Assembly (NCBI GenBank): GCA_910579705.1
Contig: CAJTUI010000004.1
Location: forward strand, 1 to 64,000
From: an uncultured Christensenella sp.
Lineage (GTDB): Bacteria; Bacillota; Clostridia; Christensenellales; Borkfalkiaceae
Reading direction: 5' to 3'
Length of the DNA: 64,000 nucleotides
Part shown: in pieces, positions 35,413-44,961 of the stretch
How positions within the stretch are numbered: position 1 is the first letter of the stretch
Layout of the letters: each line of letters starts with the position of its first letter
Program-made: the position numbers and the translations under genes
The notes under the pieces: generated by a model
Told to the model about the DNA's origin: nothing
What the model saw: the letters and a program-made list of their open reading frames with translations, nothing else
Databases searched by the model: none

Positions 35413-36018
35413 CTACACGTTGTACTTCGCCATAAGTTTTAACAGCGCGTTGAAGTTATCGTTTAAAATATCCGCCTCCGTAGGCGAAAGCGTGCCCTTC
35501 AACTGTAACACGGCAAGCGTGTTTTTAAGCTTTTCCAGCTCCTGCCTGTCGCCCTTGCCGAGATTCTTCGTCAACAACTTGTCGGTCACCGAAATTGCGT
35601 GTTCGAGCCTGACGCTGCTCTTCGCCGCGGGCACGTCCGCCCGCAAGCCCGACTTGGGCGGCTGGACCGGCAAGGCAGTTATGACGGCGGGGCTTGCCTG
35701 CGCCTCGGGCAAGGGCTTGGTGAAGAAACAGAGCACGCCGTAAAACACATACGCGACGCACCAGAAAAGCGTTGCCGCGATAACGGACTGCGCAAGCTCG
35801 TTTGCGGTAAGAAACGCCGCGAGAGTAAGCGCCGCGTAAGCGTTTGCAAGACACAGGAACGGGCGCTTCGAGGCCGCGCGAACTCTGGGCACGGCGAAAC
35901 ACATAATCAGCGCGACGACGAACACCGCCGCGAACGATCCCCAGATTACCCACATAAGGGTGTCGAACGGAACGGAAGCTACAGAGGAATAAATTTTATC
36001 AAAATACTGCGAAATCAT
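35413..36018 (-). CDS. Small membrane protein with cytoplasmic helical domain (201 aa)
   Basis: Three hydrophobic segments (about residues 20-42, 53-73 and 78-98) are followed by a Pro/Ala linker and a helical soluble domain (about 130-201) with L-T-K-N-L-G-K-G-D and L-S-P-T-E-A-D-I-L-N. I do not recognise the family. Two in-frame ATGs exist (36024 and 36018). A TATAAT box at 36027-36032 puts the likely RNA start at about 36018-36019 and there is no ribosome site, so the second ATG and leaderless translation are preferred. The gene is convergent with 34900 and downstream of addA. Confidence 0.65.
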   Translation of the reverse strand: MISQYFDKIYSSVASVPFDTLMWVIWGSFAAVFVVALIMCFAVPRVRAASKRPFLCLANAYAALTLAAFLTANELAQSVIAATLFWCVAYVFYGVLCFFTKPLPEAQASPAVITALPVQPPKSGLRADVPAAKSSVRLEHAISVTDKLLTKNLGKGDRQELEKLKNTLAVLQLKGTLSPTEADILNDNFNALLKLMAKYNV

Positions 36019-36029
36019 ACGCATAGATT

Positions 36030-36062
36030 ATATCCGTTCTTACTCTGCATAAGAACGGATAT
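36030..36062. other. 13-bp inverted repeat overlapping the promoter of gene 35413-36018
   Basis: ATATCCGTTCTTA (36030-36042) and TAAGAACGGATAT (36050-36062) are perfect inverted arms with a 7-nt loop. The left arm overlaps the minus-strand TATAAT. No T tract follows on the minus strand, so an operator or dual function with the end of addA is more likely than a simple terminator. Confidence 0.55.
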
Positions 36063-36088
36063 TTTGCCTGTTTAAGTCGGATTTTGAC

Positions 36089-39000
36089 TTATAATATTAT
36101 CTGGCGGCGGCGGTAGATATTAACTATCGCCGTACTTATGTTTTTCTCGGCCGTGCGGGTGATAAGCGCGACCGCTTTTTTATACAGCGCAAGCTGGCGC
36201 GAGTAGGTCGCGACAAGCTCCGCGTCCGATTTATTGGAATACTTATAGTCAATCACCGCATAACCGTTCTTGGTTTCGGCAAGCAAATCGATTGCGCCCT
36301 GAACGAGAATACCGTCGTCCGCGGCGGTATCGAAAAGCTCGTTCGCGGGCAGGCGGCACAAGAACTCCCGCTCCCTGAAAAGCCGCGCCCCGTCAAGCCC
36401 CGCAAATATCGGCATACCCAGTATCTCCGACAACTCCTGCGCGTTCAGCAAACCGCATTGCCCCGCGGATATTCGCCCGTCATCGCAGAATTTACGTATT
36501 TCCCGCCGTATTCCGTCCGCGTCCTTGACCGAAAAATCGCAAAGTTCCAGAAACCTGTGATACGCCGTTCCGCGCTCCGTGCCCGTTTCGCCCTCGGACG
36601 GAAACAGCTCGTGCGGGCGGAAAACAGGCTCGTCCGCGCCCAGTCTGAGTATTGCCGACGCCGAACTTTTGACCGGCAAGTTTACGCTGTCCGCCCGCGC
36701 ATATTCCCGCATAAACCGCGAACTTATCTTGTCCGCAAGCTCCGCGTCCGGCGAGGATATGAGCGTGACTTTACGCGCCGAACCGAACTCGGGTTTCGGC
36801 TCCGTTTCTTTCGGCGAGTACTCCGTCATATCGAAAAGCTTTGAATACGCGGACGCGTCGTAAGCGTCCGACGGGTTATACGCCGTCACCTCCTGCGCCA
36901 TTACGTGAAGTCGGCACATAGCGCGCGTGCACGCGACGTAGAAAAGATTGAGCTCGTTTTTCAGCTCTTCCCTGCCGCTGCGCTCGGCGGCAAGCTTGCG
37001 CAGGAGTGTGCCGCGCACAATCATATTCTCCCTGTCGTGACACCTCGGCGCGAACCCGAACTGCTCGTCGAAAGGAAGTTCGGTCTGCTCTCTGCCCTTG
37101 TAGGTCGCGCATATATCGGAAATTATGACGACGGGGAATTCCAGCCCCTTGCTCGCGTGCATAGTCATAATCTTGATACTGTCCGAGGCCGCCGCCGCAG
37201 GCGCGGCGATTTCGTAACCGCCGCGAAGCTTTGTAAGAAACGCGGCCACGCCCATACCCGCGCCCTCCGCGGCGAACCGCCTGAGATTTTTCAGTTTCTC
37301 ACCGCCGCCCGCGGCATACGCCGCCTCCAACCCCGTCTGTTCGAGAACGGCGTCAATAATCTCGGCGGCCGAGAAAATCTCCGTAAGCTCCCTCAGCCGT
37401 TCCACCCGCTTATAAAAACTTCTCAGCTTTTCCGCAACCACGCCGTTCATTCTATCCGCGTACTTTTCACAGCACTCCCGAAACGGCAAGTGCCTGTCGC
37501 CCTTGGCCGCAATGCGAACGGCAGCAAGCTCGTCGCAGGTAAGCCCGCCGAGCGGCGAAAGCAACGCGGTGACAAGCGGTATGTCCTGCTCGGCGTTGTC
37601 AATATACGACAGAATGTCAACCATCTGTTTTACTTCGGGCCTGTTAAGAACGTTCGCCTCCTGCGCGCCCGCAACGGCGTAGCCCGCGTCCGTAAGCGCG
37701 CGTACGATACCGGCCGCGGCCTTGTTGCGCTTTCTCGTCAGTATGCAGATGTCGCCCGGCTGCGTATCCACATAGCTTCCCGTCTTCAAATCGTAATGCT
37801 TGCTTTTAAGCTCCTTCTCGACCAGCGCGAGCACCGCCAGCCCCTCGCGCGTGTGCCGAACCTCGCGCCCGTCTTCCAGAACGGAATATACGCCAACCTC
37901 TTGCCGCTCCTCTTCGTCCTTGCCGAATATGTGTATCTCTGCCGAGCCGAAACCCTCGGGATAGCCGCCGCCGCGCAGCATAATACTGCCGTCCGAATAA
38001 TCGAAACCGCAACTCTCCGTCGTCATTATGTCCGAGAAAAGTTTGTTTACGAAATCAAGCACGCCGTCCGAGGAACGGAAGTTCGAGGAAAGCCGCAACG
38101 CGCTGCCGTCGCCGCCTTCGAACCGCTCGTACTTTTCCGCAAAGAAGAGCGAGCGACTGCCGCGGAAACCGTATATGGCCTGCTTGACGTCGCCGACCAT
38201 AAACACGTCGCCCCCGCCCGTGAGCGAGAGTATACGTTCCTGAACGGGATTGACGTCCTGATATTCGTCCACATACACGTAGGTATAGCGCGCGTTCACC
38301 TCTTTGCGCACCTCTTCGTTATTTAAAAGCGCGAGGGTGAGGTGCTCCAAATCGTTGTAGTCGAGTTTGTTTTCGTCGCGCTTGACCGCGGTATATTCCG
38401 CGTCGAATTCCCTTAAAACCTCGCAAAACGCAATCGCGGTGCGCCCGCTTTCGAAGAAGTTGGCGCGCTCCGTTTGGAAATCGGATATATCGGCGCGAAC
38501 GGCCTTGTATCTCGCCGCCACGTCGTCCTTGAACTTTTTGAACTCCGCGCCCGCAAGCTTGTCCTCTTCCGTCTTATCCACGGGCTTGCGCGTGACGGTA
38601 AGCGGCGGTTGGTCGGCGAATATGTCCGTTTCAATCGCGGTTTCGAGCGCGCGACACATTTCCGAAAGTATCTTTGCGTACTCGCCGCGCGGGTGCGAAA
38701 ATTCGGCGGCGAACTTCTTTACGGCGCGGTGCAGTGTTGCGTACTTGCGCCTTGCGCAAACCGACAGCTCCGTACAGACTTTTTCGAACCCCTTGTCGGT
38801 ATACACGGCATATACGCCGTCCAACAGCGAAATATAGTCCGCGTTTATGCGCAGTTTTTCATATGCGGAAAGTATCAGCGATTTGAGATAAGCGTCGCCG
38901 CGTTTCTTTCTGTAACAGCTTAAAAGTACTTTGAAATTTTCGTTGTCTTCGGCATAGTAGCGCTCGAACATACCGTCAAGCGCGCGGCTCTTGTATTCCT

Positions 39001-39391
39001 TGGCCTCCGCGTCGTCCGCCGAAATTATATCGAACGAGCCGTCTATCCCCGCCTCGTAAAAGTACGTGCGCAGAAGTCTTGCGCAGAACGCGTGTATGGT
39101 GGATATGCCAGCCGACGATATTTTCGAGAGCTGTACTTTGAGCGCGGCGCGCGTTTTGTCGTCCGCGCCGTCAAGCCTGCCGATAAGCGCCGCGCGGAGT
39201 TTTTCCTTCATCTGCGCCGCCGCCTTCTTGGTGAACGTAACCGCAAGCACGTTGTCGAGATCGACCCCGCGTTCTATCGCGTCTGCAAGCTTGCGTATCA
39301 TAACGAAGGTTTTTCCGCTGCCCGCCGAGGCCGAAACGATTGTCTTGCCGGAGCTTTCTATCGCGGCAATCTGTTGAGGGGTAAGTTGCAT
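36089..39391 (-). CDS. addA: ATP-dependent helicase/nuclease subunit A (1100 aa)
   Basis: AddA is the helicase and nuclease subunit of AddAB, which resects double-strand DNA breaks for RecA loading. Visible UvrD-type motifs are Q-Q-x-A-I (Q motif), S-A-S-A-G-S-G-K-T (Walker A), V-D-E-Y-Q-D-V-N (motif II), V-G-D-V-K-Q-A-I-Y-G-F-R (III), M-T-M-H-A-S-K-G-L-E-F (V) and Y-V-A-C-T-R-A (VI). The C-terminal nuclease has G-T-A-Y-H-R-F-L and, near residue 1040, G-A-I-D-L-L ... V-I-D-Y-K-Y-S, the RecB-family active site. It is somewhat shorter than typical AddA (about 1200). It begins 2 bp after addB, so it is co-translated. Confidence 0.95.
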   Translation of the reverse strand: MQLTPQQIAAIESSGKTIVSASAGSGKTFVMIRKLADAIERGVDLDNVLAVTFTKKAAAQMKEKLRAALIGRLDGADDKTRAALKVQLSKISSAGISTIHAFCARLLRTYFYEAGIDGSFDIISADDAEAKEYKSRALDGMFERYYAEDNENFKVLLSCYRKKRGDAYLKSLILSAYEKLRINADYISLLDGVYAVYTDKGFEKVCTELSVCARRKYATLHRAVKKFAAEFSHPRGEYAKILSEMCRALETAIETDIFADQPPLTVTRKPVDKTEEDKLAGAEFKKFKDDVAARYKAVRADISDFQTERANFFESGRTAIAFCEVLREFDAEYTAVKRDENKLDYNDLEHLTLALLNNEEVRKEVNARYTYVYVDEYQDVNPVQERILSLTGGGDVFMVGDVKQAIYGFRGSRSLFFAEKYERFEGGDGSALRLSSNFRSSDGVLDFVNKLFSDIMTTESCGFDYSDGSIMLRGGGYPEGFGSAEIHIFGKDEEERQEVGVYSVLEDGREVRHTREGLAVLALVEKELKSKHYDLKTGSYVDTQPGDICILTRKRNKAAAGIVRALTDAGYAVAGAQEANVLNRPEVKQMVDILSYIDNAEQDIPLVTALLSPLGGLTCDELAAVRIAAKGDRHLPFRECCEKYADRMNGVVAEKLRSFYKRVERLRELTEIFSAAEIIDAVLEQTGLEAAYAAGGGEKLKNLRRFAAEGAGMGVAAFLTKLRGGYEIAAPAAAASDSIKIMTMHASKGLEFPVVIISDICATYKGREQTELPFDEQFGFAPRCHDRENMIVRGTLLRKLAAERSGREELKNELNLFYVACTRAMCRLHVMAQEVTAYNPSDAYDASAYSKLFDMTEYSPKETEPKPEFGSARKVTLISSPDAELADKISSRFMREYARADSVNLPVKSSASAILRLGADEPVFRPHELFPSEGETGTERGTAYHRFLELCDFSVKDADGIRREIRKFCDDGRISAGQCGLLNAQELSEILGMPIFAGLDGARLFREREFLCRLPANELFDTAADDGILVQGAIDLLAETKNGYAVIDYKYSNKSDAELVATYSRQLALYKKAVALITRTAEKNISTAIVNIYRRRQIIL

Positions 39392-39393
39392 AA

Positions 39394-42300
39394 TCAGTCG
39401 TCCCCCCTATGCTTTGCCGCCACCGCGGCTATTCCCGCGCACTTGATACTGCGCCCCGCGCGCTCCTCTCCATCCGTGCCTACCGCGAAACCGCAGCTGC
39501 CGCCCGCCTTGCAGTACTTGCAGGAGTCCGCCGCGGGCGAGGGCGTGATGTTGCCGCCGAGCATTTCCGCCGCGCCCCGTCTCGCGACGAGCACGGAGTA
39601 TTTCAGAAAATCCGCAAACACGTCCGCGTCCATTGCGGTGTCTATCTTTTTACCGCTCAGATACGCGTCGAAATACGCGCTCTTCTTTTTTGGCTGTAAG
39701 GTCGCGTCCGAGGCGGAAACCACCTCGTCGCTGCCGTCCATATAGCCCTGTAACCTGAACACGCCGTCAGCCTTGTTTCTGTATTCGACAGAGGCGGGGA
39801 AGTAGTACGCGGCGACCGCGCGTTTTCCCTTGGCGGCCGCGGTGAGATACAGCGGCAACTGTAACTTTATTCCCGTATAGTATCGGGCGGGCGAAGAGTC
39901 CACCGTGCCCGTTTTGTAGTCTATTATTCTTACCATATCCCCGCACGTGTCAACCCTGTCTATGCGGCCGTTTATGCTCACGCCGTTGTCCAGCGGTATG
40001 GAACAGGACGTTTCCGTTCCCGTAACTTTAAAGCCCGAATTTACCAACTGCTCGTACGCGCCCGCGCACACCTCCGCCGATTCCTTAATAAGCTCCGCGG
40101 CGGTATATTCCCCGCTTTTGGAGTCCTTCAACGCGGCATACTGCGGCTCCGACAATAGTTTTTCGGCGACTTCCGCCGCGCGCGCGCGCACAGCCGCGGC
40201 GTCCGCAAGCCCGTCAGTTTCCGCCGCAACGGTCTGTAAAACGCCGTGTATGAAATTGCCCGTGTCCAGAGGGCGCAAAGCCCCCTCCTCGCGCTCCTGC
40301 AATCTCAGACCCTGCTGAACGAAGTTTCTGTAAGGGCAGAGAAAATACGTTTCCAACGCGGTCGGAGAAATGCTGTTGTAGTTGACAAACAGTCCACTGC
40401 CGTCCGACACCGAACGCTTGGTATCAGGTTTGAGCGCGGCGTCCGCCTCCGCGGAAAAACCGCGCTCTTTCAGAACGCCGTAAACCGACGCGAGAGTTTC
40501 TGGCGACAAATCGGCCGAAAGCCTTTTCAGCGCGGGCAGTTTCTCACTGCAATAGTACGGAACGGCGCGCGCCAATTTTTCCAGTTTTTTAAGTTCCAGC
40601 GGTTTGATCGCCCCGCCCGAGCGTGTGCGGAACGCCGCCTGCGCGTAGGATATTATTTCGCTCGCGCCGCACTCCTCCCCGCCGCTACGGACGGGATAGG
40701 TAAGATAAAGGTGTTTTCTGAACGCGCAGATATTCAGCGCCGTAAGCTCGCGGCGGCGCATATTCACCTGCCTGATTTTGGGCGAGATGTCTATGTTTAC
40801 GCGTTCCAGCGCGGCGATTTCCCTGTCTGTCAGAAGCGCGGTGTCCGCGCTTGCGCCAGGCACGTCGCCCGTGAGGCCCGCGGCGAACACCACGTTACTG
40901 CCCGTGTTTGCGGTTGCCGCGATGTCGCCTACGAACACCGCGTCCGCCTTGGGCGGTATTAAAGAAATCTCGGTCGCTGCGAACCCGCTCTTTATTATTT
41001 TTATAAACTCTTTCAACGGCATTGCCCCGCCGCCCGCTATATCCTCCGCCTCCGCGAGAACGGCGAGAACTGCCTCGTAAACCCTGCCCGCGAATTCGGC
41101 CTCGGCGGGATAGTCGTTTCTGTATTTTTCCGAAAGTTCCGAAAGCTTTTGCTGTACGCCGAAATCACATAAAAGCGCGCGTACACCCGCGCATATGTCG
41201 CGGACAACGCCCTTTTGGGGTATGAACGCAAGCCCGCGCAAAAAGGTTGAACGCACCCTTTCCACGGCCTCGAAATCGAATTTAAGGCCCTCGACGATTT
41301 CGCGCTTGGGCTCGCGGCGCACGCCGCCGCGGAAGTTCGCAAGCCTGAGCGAATAGTTGCGGTATATGTCCCTGTCTTTAACGTCAGCCGGAAAGACAGG
41401 CGAGGCGATTACCCCGTCCGTATCCGCGAACGCACAGCCCGAAACGGCGCAATCGAGATAACCCGTTATAAACGCGCAGACGGGGTGCTCCGACAGCTTG
41501 CGCCGCCTGTCGGCATAGTACGGTATGCGGTATTGCGAAAACACACGGCGTATGTCGCGTTCCGCGGCGTTCAGGTCGGGTACCATTACGGATATTTTCG
41601 CGTAGCTTTCGCCGCCGTCCAGAACGTGTTTTTTTATGCTCGCCGCAATAAATTCAAGCTCCTCTTCGGTATCCGCCGCCTCGCAGATATGCACGTTGTC
41701 GCACGGCGCGGGCGAGGGGTTATAGAAACTTTCGGGGTCGAAAAGACTGCGCCTTAAAATCTCCGCCTCGCGTATGAGCGTGCTGTCGGCAGTGGAAATT
41801 TCCGCGCCGCCGAACGCCGCCGCGGCGGATACGAACGCTGCCGCCGCCTCGTTTACGTAAATCTCTTCCGCGCCGCCTATAAACAGACCGTGCACCGCGC
41901 GGGCGCGGCCGAACGCCGCGCGAACGCATTCGAGCGCGGAGCGCGTGAACGACTGGAAACCTAAAAACACGACCTCGCTTTCGGCAATGCGCGCGCTGGA
42001 CGCGATAACGTCGGGCAGTTCGGAAAAATAGGCGTTGCGGTCAATCTTGGCGTTCGCGGCGAGATATTCGCCGTACGCGGAGTAAACGACCGCCACGTCG
42101 TGCAGTTTGCTTTCGAGAAGTCCGTCCGCGGCGGCCGCGGCCACGTCCGAGGCGGATATGCCCGAAGAATACAAAAGCGCGATTGTATCGTAAACGGCGC
42201 CCGCCGCCGCGGCCGCCGAGAATTTACCGAAAAGCTTGAGCTTGTCCCTGTTTTCCTCTATAATCGCGCGGATTGCCATTGCTGAACCCTGACTGGACAA

Positions 42301-42528
42301 AAGCCCGTTTTTCTTGCCGCGCTCCGACGAAAGAAACCTTGCGAAAGTAAAAACGGACACGGAAAACGTGCCGCCGACCGCGGCGCAGACCGTGCGCTCG
42401 GCGGCGAGGGTAAGCCTGTCCTCGCAGAATATTACGGTGTTTTTACCCGATACCTCGTTCTCGGCAATAATGCTTTTAAGTTGTTCAAGCGCCGCGGAAA
42501 GCGCGGGGCAGTTTACCGCTTTTATCAT
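39394..42528 (-). CDS. addB: AddB-type nuclease subunit of the AddAB complex (1044 aa)
   Basis: This is the second nuclease subunit, which degrades one strand and binds Chi in characterised AddAB. The C-terminal nuclease shows G-R-I-D-R-V-D and I-D-Y-K-T-G. Four cysteines expected for the iron-sulfur cluster are present: one in F-L-C-P-Y-R-N-F and three in C-K-Y-C-K-A-G-G-S-C. The N-terminus lacks an obvious G-x-x-G-x-G-K-(S/T) loop, so ATP binding here is doubtful. Starts are possible at 42552 (TTG), 42540 (ATG) and 42528 (ATG). A TGT-TATAAT extended -10 overlaps the first two, and no ribosome site is visible, so 42528 is chosen. Confidence 0.88.
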   Translation of the reverse strand: MIKAVNCPALSAALEQLKSIIAENEVSGKNTVIFCEDRLTLAAERTVCAAVGGTFSVSVFTFARFLSSERGKKNGLLSSQGSAMAIRAIIEENRDKLKLFGKFSAAAAAGAVYDTIALLYSSGISASDVAAAAADGLLESKLHDVAVVYSAYGEYLAANAKIDRNAYFSELPDVIASSARIAESEVVFLGFQSFTRSALECVRAAFGRARAVHGLFIGGAEEIYVNEAAAAFVSAAAAFGGAEISTADSTLIREAEILRRSLFDPESFYNPSPAPCDNVHICEAADTEEELEFIAASIKKHVLDGGESYAKISVMVPDLNAAERDIRRVFSQYRIPYYADRRRKLSEHPVCAFITGYLDCAVSGCAFADTDGVIASPVFPADVKDRDIYRNYSLRLANFRGGVRREPKREIVEGLKFDFEAVERVRSTFLRGLAFIPQKGVVRDICAGVRALLCDFGVQQKLSELSEKYRNDYPAEAEFAGRVYEAVLAVLAEAEDIAGGGAMPLKEFIKIIKSGFAATEISLIPPKADAVFVGDIAATANTGSNVVFAAGLTGDVPGASADTALLTDREIAALERVNIDISPKIRQVNMRRRELTALNICAFRKHLYLTYPVRSGGEECGASEIISYAQAAFRTRSGGAIKPLELKKLEKLARAVPYYCSEKLPALKRLSADLSPETLASVYGVLKERGFSAEADAALKPDTKRSVSDGSGLFVNYNSISPTALETYFLCPYRNFVQQGLRLQEREEGALRPLDTGNFIHGVLQTVAAETDGLADAAAVRARAAEVAEKLLSEPQYAALKDSKSGEYTAAELIKESAEVCAGAYEQLVNSGFKVTGTETSCSIPLDNGVSINGRIDRVDTCGDMVRIIDYKTGTVDSSPARYYTGIKLQLPLYLTAAAKGKRAVAAYYFPASVEYRNKADGVFRLQGYMDGSDEVVSASDATLQPKKKSAYFDAYLSGKKIDTAMDADVFADFLKYSVLVARRGAAEMLGGNITPSPAADSCKYCKAGGSCGFAVGTDGEERAGRSIKCAGIAAVAAKHRGDD

Positions 42529-42588
42529 ATACGCGTTCATTATAACATACAAGCCGTTAATTTTTAAACAATTTGGGGCATAAAACTT

Positions 42589-42617
42589 TTTACAAATTTA
42601 AAAATATATGTTATAAT
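42589..42617 (+). promoter_or_regulatory. Promoter of lipoprotein gene 42625, giving a probably leaderless mRNA
   Basis: TTTACA (42589-42594) and TATAAT (42612-42617) have 17-bp spacing. Only 7 bases separate the -10 from the ATG at 42625, and there is no ribosome site. Confidence 0.75.
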
Positions 42618-42624
42618 CTTTGCT

Positions 42625-43752
42625 ATGAAAAAGTTAATCAAAATTTCCGCGGCCGCTGTCGCCGCGGGAGTGTCCGTAATGCTTGCGGGTTGCGGCGGTT
42701 GCTCGGGCAACGTAAAAAATAATGCGCTTACAAACTCCAACTGGTATACGGGGACAAGCTATAAAGGCATTCAGCCCTCGTTCATTAAGGACGACCCGAA
42801 GTACGCGGATTGTTCCGAAAAGATTTTATACGACGTAACGTTCAGAAAATCGCTTACGCCCAATTCTTCGTACGAGGTCGAATACACCGGCGGAAGTTTC
42901 TTAACGGAGTTTTACGCAACGTACTACGACTGGAATTCTTCTCTCGAAGACTACAAGTCCGACGAGAAAGAGCTTGTTTACTGTTATAAGACGGAGCTTA
43001 ACATAAAGGTGCAGTTCACCATAAAATCGAGCGGCGACAAGAGCGAAGTGTTTTCAGACAAGGTCGTAAACGAGTGTTATTTCCGCGCGGCAGGCAAGAA
43101 TTTACAGCCCGTTTACAGCGTGCAGACCGTAAAGAGCACCACGCCCGCGAACTATCAGGCGACAAGCCTCGACAACGCGTATTTTAATGTGGACTGCGAA
43201 TACAGGAATTATTATAAAAAGGACTGCTCGGAAGTGACTACCGTCACCACCGAAACGGGCAAGCAACCGCAGACTGAGACCGTTGGCCTTAACAAGATAA
43301 ACAATTCGGTATTCGACAACTCTTCTCTTTATATTGCGGCGCGCAGTATGAAACTTTCCGAATCGCTTTCGCAAAACATAAGTCTCTATTCCCCCGCGGC
43401 GGGCGGCGTTTCCGCCTATGCCTTGAAGGGCGGCAACGTCGCGCTGGGCGACGAGGAGAGAAAAGCGGTTTCGAAAAAGCTTGAAGACGCAAAGCTTTAC
43501 ACGCCCGTAACCAAGGACGAGGACGGCAATGACGTTGAGGACAAGGGCATAGAAAGCGTTTCCGTAAGCGTTTCGTACGCAGGCGGGAGTTTGCAGGGAA
43601 CCACGCAGACCATATGGTATGCCGCAATCAAAGACGCGGACAACAACCAATCGCGCGCGACTATGCTTAAACTTTCCGTGCCGCTCAGCTACAACCTCGG
43701 CGTGCTCGATTTCAATATCAACGAAATTCAATCCACGCTCTGGAACGAATAA
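42625..43752 (+). CDS. Lipoprotein of unknown function (375 aa)
   Basis: The N-terminus has two lysines, a hydrophobic stretch and the lipobox V-M-L-A-G-C followed by G-G-C, so it should be a membrane-attached exported lipoprotein. The remaining 350 residues are rich in Ser, Thr, Lys and Tyr, with alternating polar and hydrophobic residues suggesting beta structure; no catalytic motif stands out. It ends with V-L-D-F-N-I-N-E-I-Q. I do not recognise a family. It is divergent from addB and followed by its own terminator, so it is a single-gene unit. Translation appears leaderless. Confidence 0.75.
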   Translation: MKKLIKISAAAVAAGVSVMLAGCGGCSGNVKNNALTNSNWYTGTSYKGIQPSFIKDDPKYADCSEKILYDVTFRKSLTPNSSYEVEYTGGSFLTEFYATYYDWNSSLEDYKSDEKELVYCYKTELNIKVQFTIKSSGDKSEVFSDKVVNECYFRAAGKNLQPVYSVQTVKSTTPANYQATSLDNAYFNVDCEYRNYYKKDCSEVTTVTTETGKQPQTETVGLNKINNSVFDNSSLYIAARSMKLSESLSQNISLYSPAAGGVSAYALKGGNVALGDEERKAVSKKLEDAKLYTPVTKDEDGNDVEDKGIESVSVSVSYAGGSLQGTTQTIWYAAIKDADNNQSRATMLKLSVPLSYNLGVLDFNINEIQSTLWNE

Positions 43753-43761
43753 GATATTACA

Positions 43762-43788
43762 GCCGCGGCAAATTGCCGCGGCTTTTTT
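43762..43788 (+). terminator. Terminator of lipoprotein gene 42625
   Basis: GCCGCGGCAA and TTGCCGCGGC pair (43762-43782) and are followed by six T. Confidence 0.9.
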
Positions 43789-43798
43789 CCGCTCCTAT

Positions 43799-43858
43799 GC
43801 CGCGTTCTCTCCCTCCCTTTTTGTCCGTTCGCCCCGCCCTGTATTTATTCGACAAAAA
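43799..43858. promoter_or_regulatory. Second copy of the Spo0A-box-like / C-rich element
   Basis: GCCGCGTTCTCTCCCTCCC (43799-43817) and ATTCGACAAAAA (43847-43858) repeat the pair found at 34792-34837, with a longer spacer. The second motif lies 66 bp before the ATG at 43925, versus 63 bp at the other site. Confidence 0.5.
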
Positions 43859-43872
43859 ATTCATTCGGGGTA

Positions 43873-43901
43873 TGTACAAACGCATACGTCCGTGATATAA
43901 T
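43873..43901 (+). promoter_or_regulatory. Promoter of the sugar kinase gene
   Basis: TGTACA (43873-43878) and TATAAT (43896-43901) are 17 bp apart; an AGGGGG ribosome site follows before the ATG at 43925. Confidence 0.6.
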
Positions 43902-43924
43902 AATAACGACAGGGGGAAAACGAT

Positions 43925-44956
43925 ATGATAAAAAACATACGGTTTATAACTATGGGCGAGCTTTTGCTGAGGCTTTCGCCTCCCAACTACGAAAAGATAC
44001 GCACGACAGACGAGTTCAAAGTGACCTACGGCGGGGCGGAGGCGAACGTGGCCGCCGCGCTTGCGAACCTTGGCGTGGACGCCACATATTTCACGGTTGT
44101 GCCCGACACCTCGATAGGAAAAGCCGCGATAAGGTATCTGCGCTCCAACGACGTGCATTGCTCGCCGTGCATATATTCGGGCGCGGGCAGAATGGGCATA
44201 TACTTTCTGGAAGAAGGTTTCGGCGTGCGCTCTTCCAAGGTCACATACGACCGGAAAGACAGCTCCTTCGCGCTGTTTGATTTTACCGAAGTGGATTTCA
44301 AAAAGACGCTGGAAGGCTTTACCTGGCTGCATTTAAGCGGCATAACGCCCGCTTTGTCGCCGAACTGCCGCGACCTGATTACATACGCTCTAAAAGCCGC
44401 GAAAGAGCTAAATATAACCGTCAGTTTCGACTGCAACTTCCGCAGCGCGCTGTGGGGCTGGCAGGAGGCGCGGGACTGCATAACGCAGTATCTGCCGTAC
44501 ATAGACGTGCTTTTCGGGATAGAGCCGCTGAACCTGCCCGACGGCAACGGCGGCGATATAAAGGACGGACTTTCGCCAAACCCGACGTATAAGGAGCAGG
44601 ACAGAATATTCCGCGAAATTAACAGGCGGTATCCAAACATAAAGGCGATCGGCAGGCATATACGCTACGTTCATTCGGGCAGTGAAAACTCTCTGAAAGC
44701 GTTTATGTGGTATCACGGAGAAACCTACGAAAGCAAAACTTTCCGCTTTAACATACTCGACCGCGTCGGCGGCGGGGACGCGTTTGCAAGCGGTATGATT
44801 TACGCCGTTATGAAGGAGATGCAACCCGACGATATAGTCAACTTCGCCGTTGCGTCCTCGGTCATAAAACACACAATGCACGGCGACTTCAATATCACCG
44901 ACGACGAGGAGTCCATACGCAAGCTTATGAATCAGGAATACGAGATAAGACGGTAA
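43925..44956 (+). CDS. PfkB-family sugar kinase, probably 2-keto-3-deoxygluconate kinase (343 aa)
   Basis: The ribokinase/PfkB signature is clear: near the N-terminus G-E-L-L-L-R-L-S-P and T-Y-G-G-A-E-A-N-V-A-A-A-L, and near residue 280 D-R-V-G-G-G-D-A-F-A-S-G-M with the catalytic Asp. The central S-F-D-C-N-F-R-S-A-L-W and G-I-E-P-L-N match bacterial KDG kinases, which phosphorylate 2-keto-3-deoxygluconate, the end product of galacturonate and pectin breakdown. That fits the two pectate-lyase-like genes elsewhere in the window, but other substrates (fructose, other keto sugars) cannot be excluded from sequence. No KDPG aldolase lies beside it, as is common in kdgK-kdgA pairs. It has its own promoter and terminator. 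Confidence 0.8.
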   Translation: MIKNIRFITMGELLLRLSPPNYEKIRTTDEFKVTYGGAEANVAAALANLGVDATYFTVVPDTSIGKAAIRYLRSNDVHCSPCIYSGAGRMGIYFLEEGFGVRSSKVTYDRKDSSFALFDFTEVDFKKTLEGFTWLHLSGITPALSPNCRDLITYALKAAKELNITVSFDCNFRSALWGWQEARDCITQYLPYIDVLFGIEPLNLPDGNGGDIKDGLSPNPTYKEQDRIFREINRRYPNIKAIGRHIRYVHSGSENSLKAFMWYHGETYESKTFRFNILDRVGGGDAFASGMIYAVMKEMQPDDIVNFAVASSVIKHTMHGDFNITDDEESIRKLMNQEYEIRR

Positions 44957-44961
44957 AAAAC

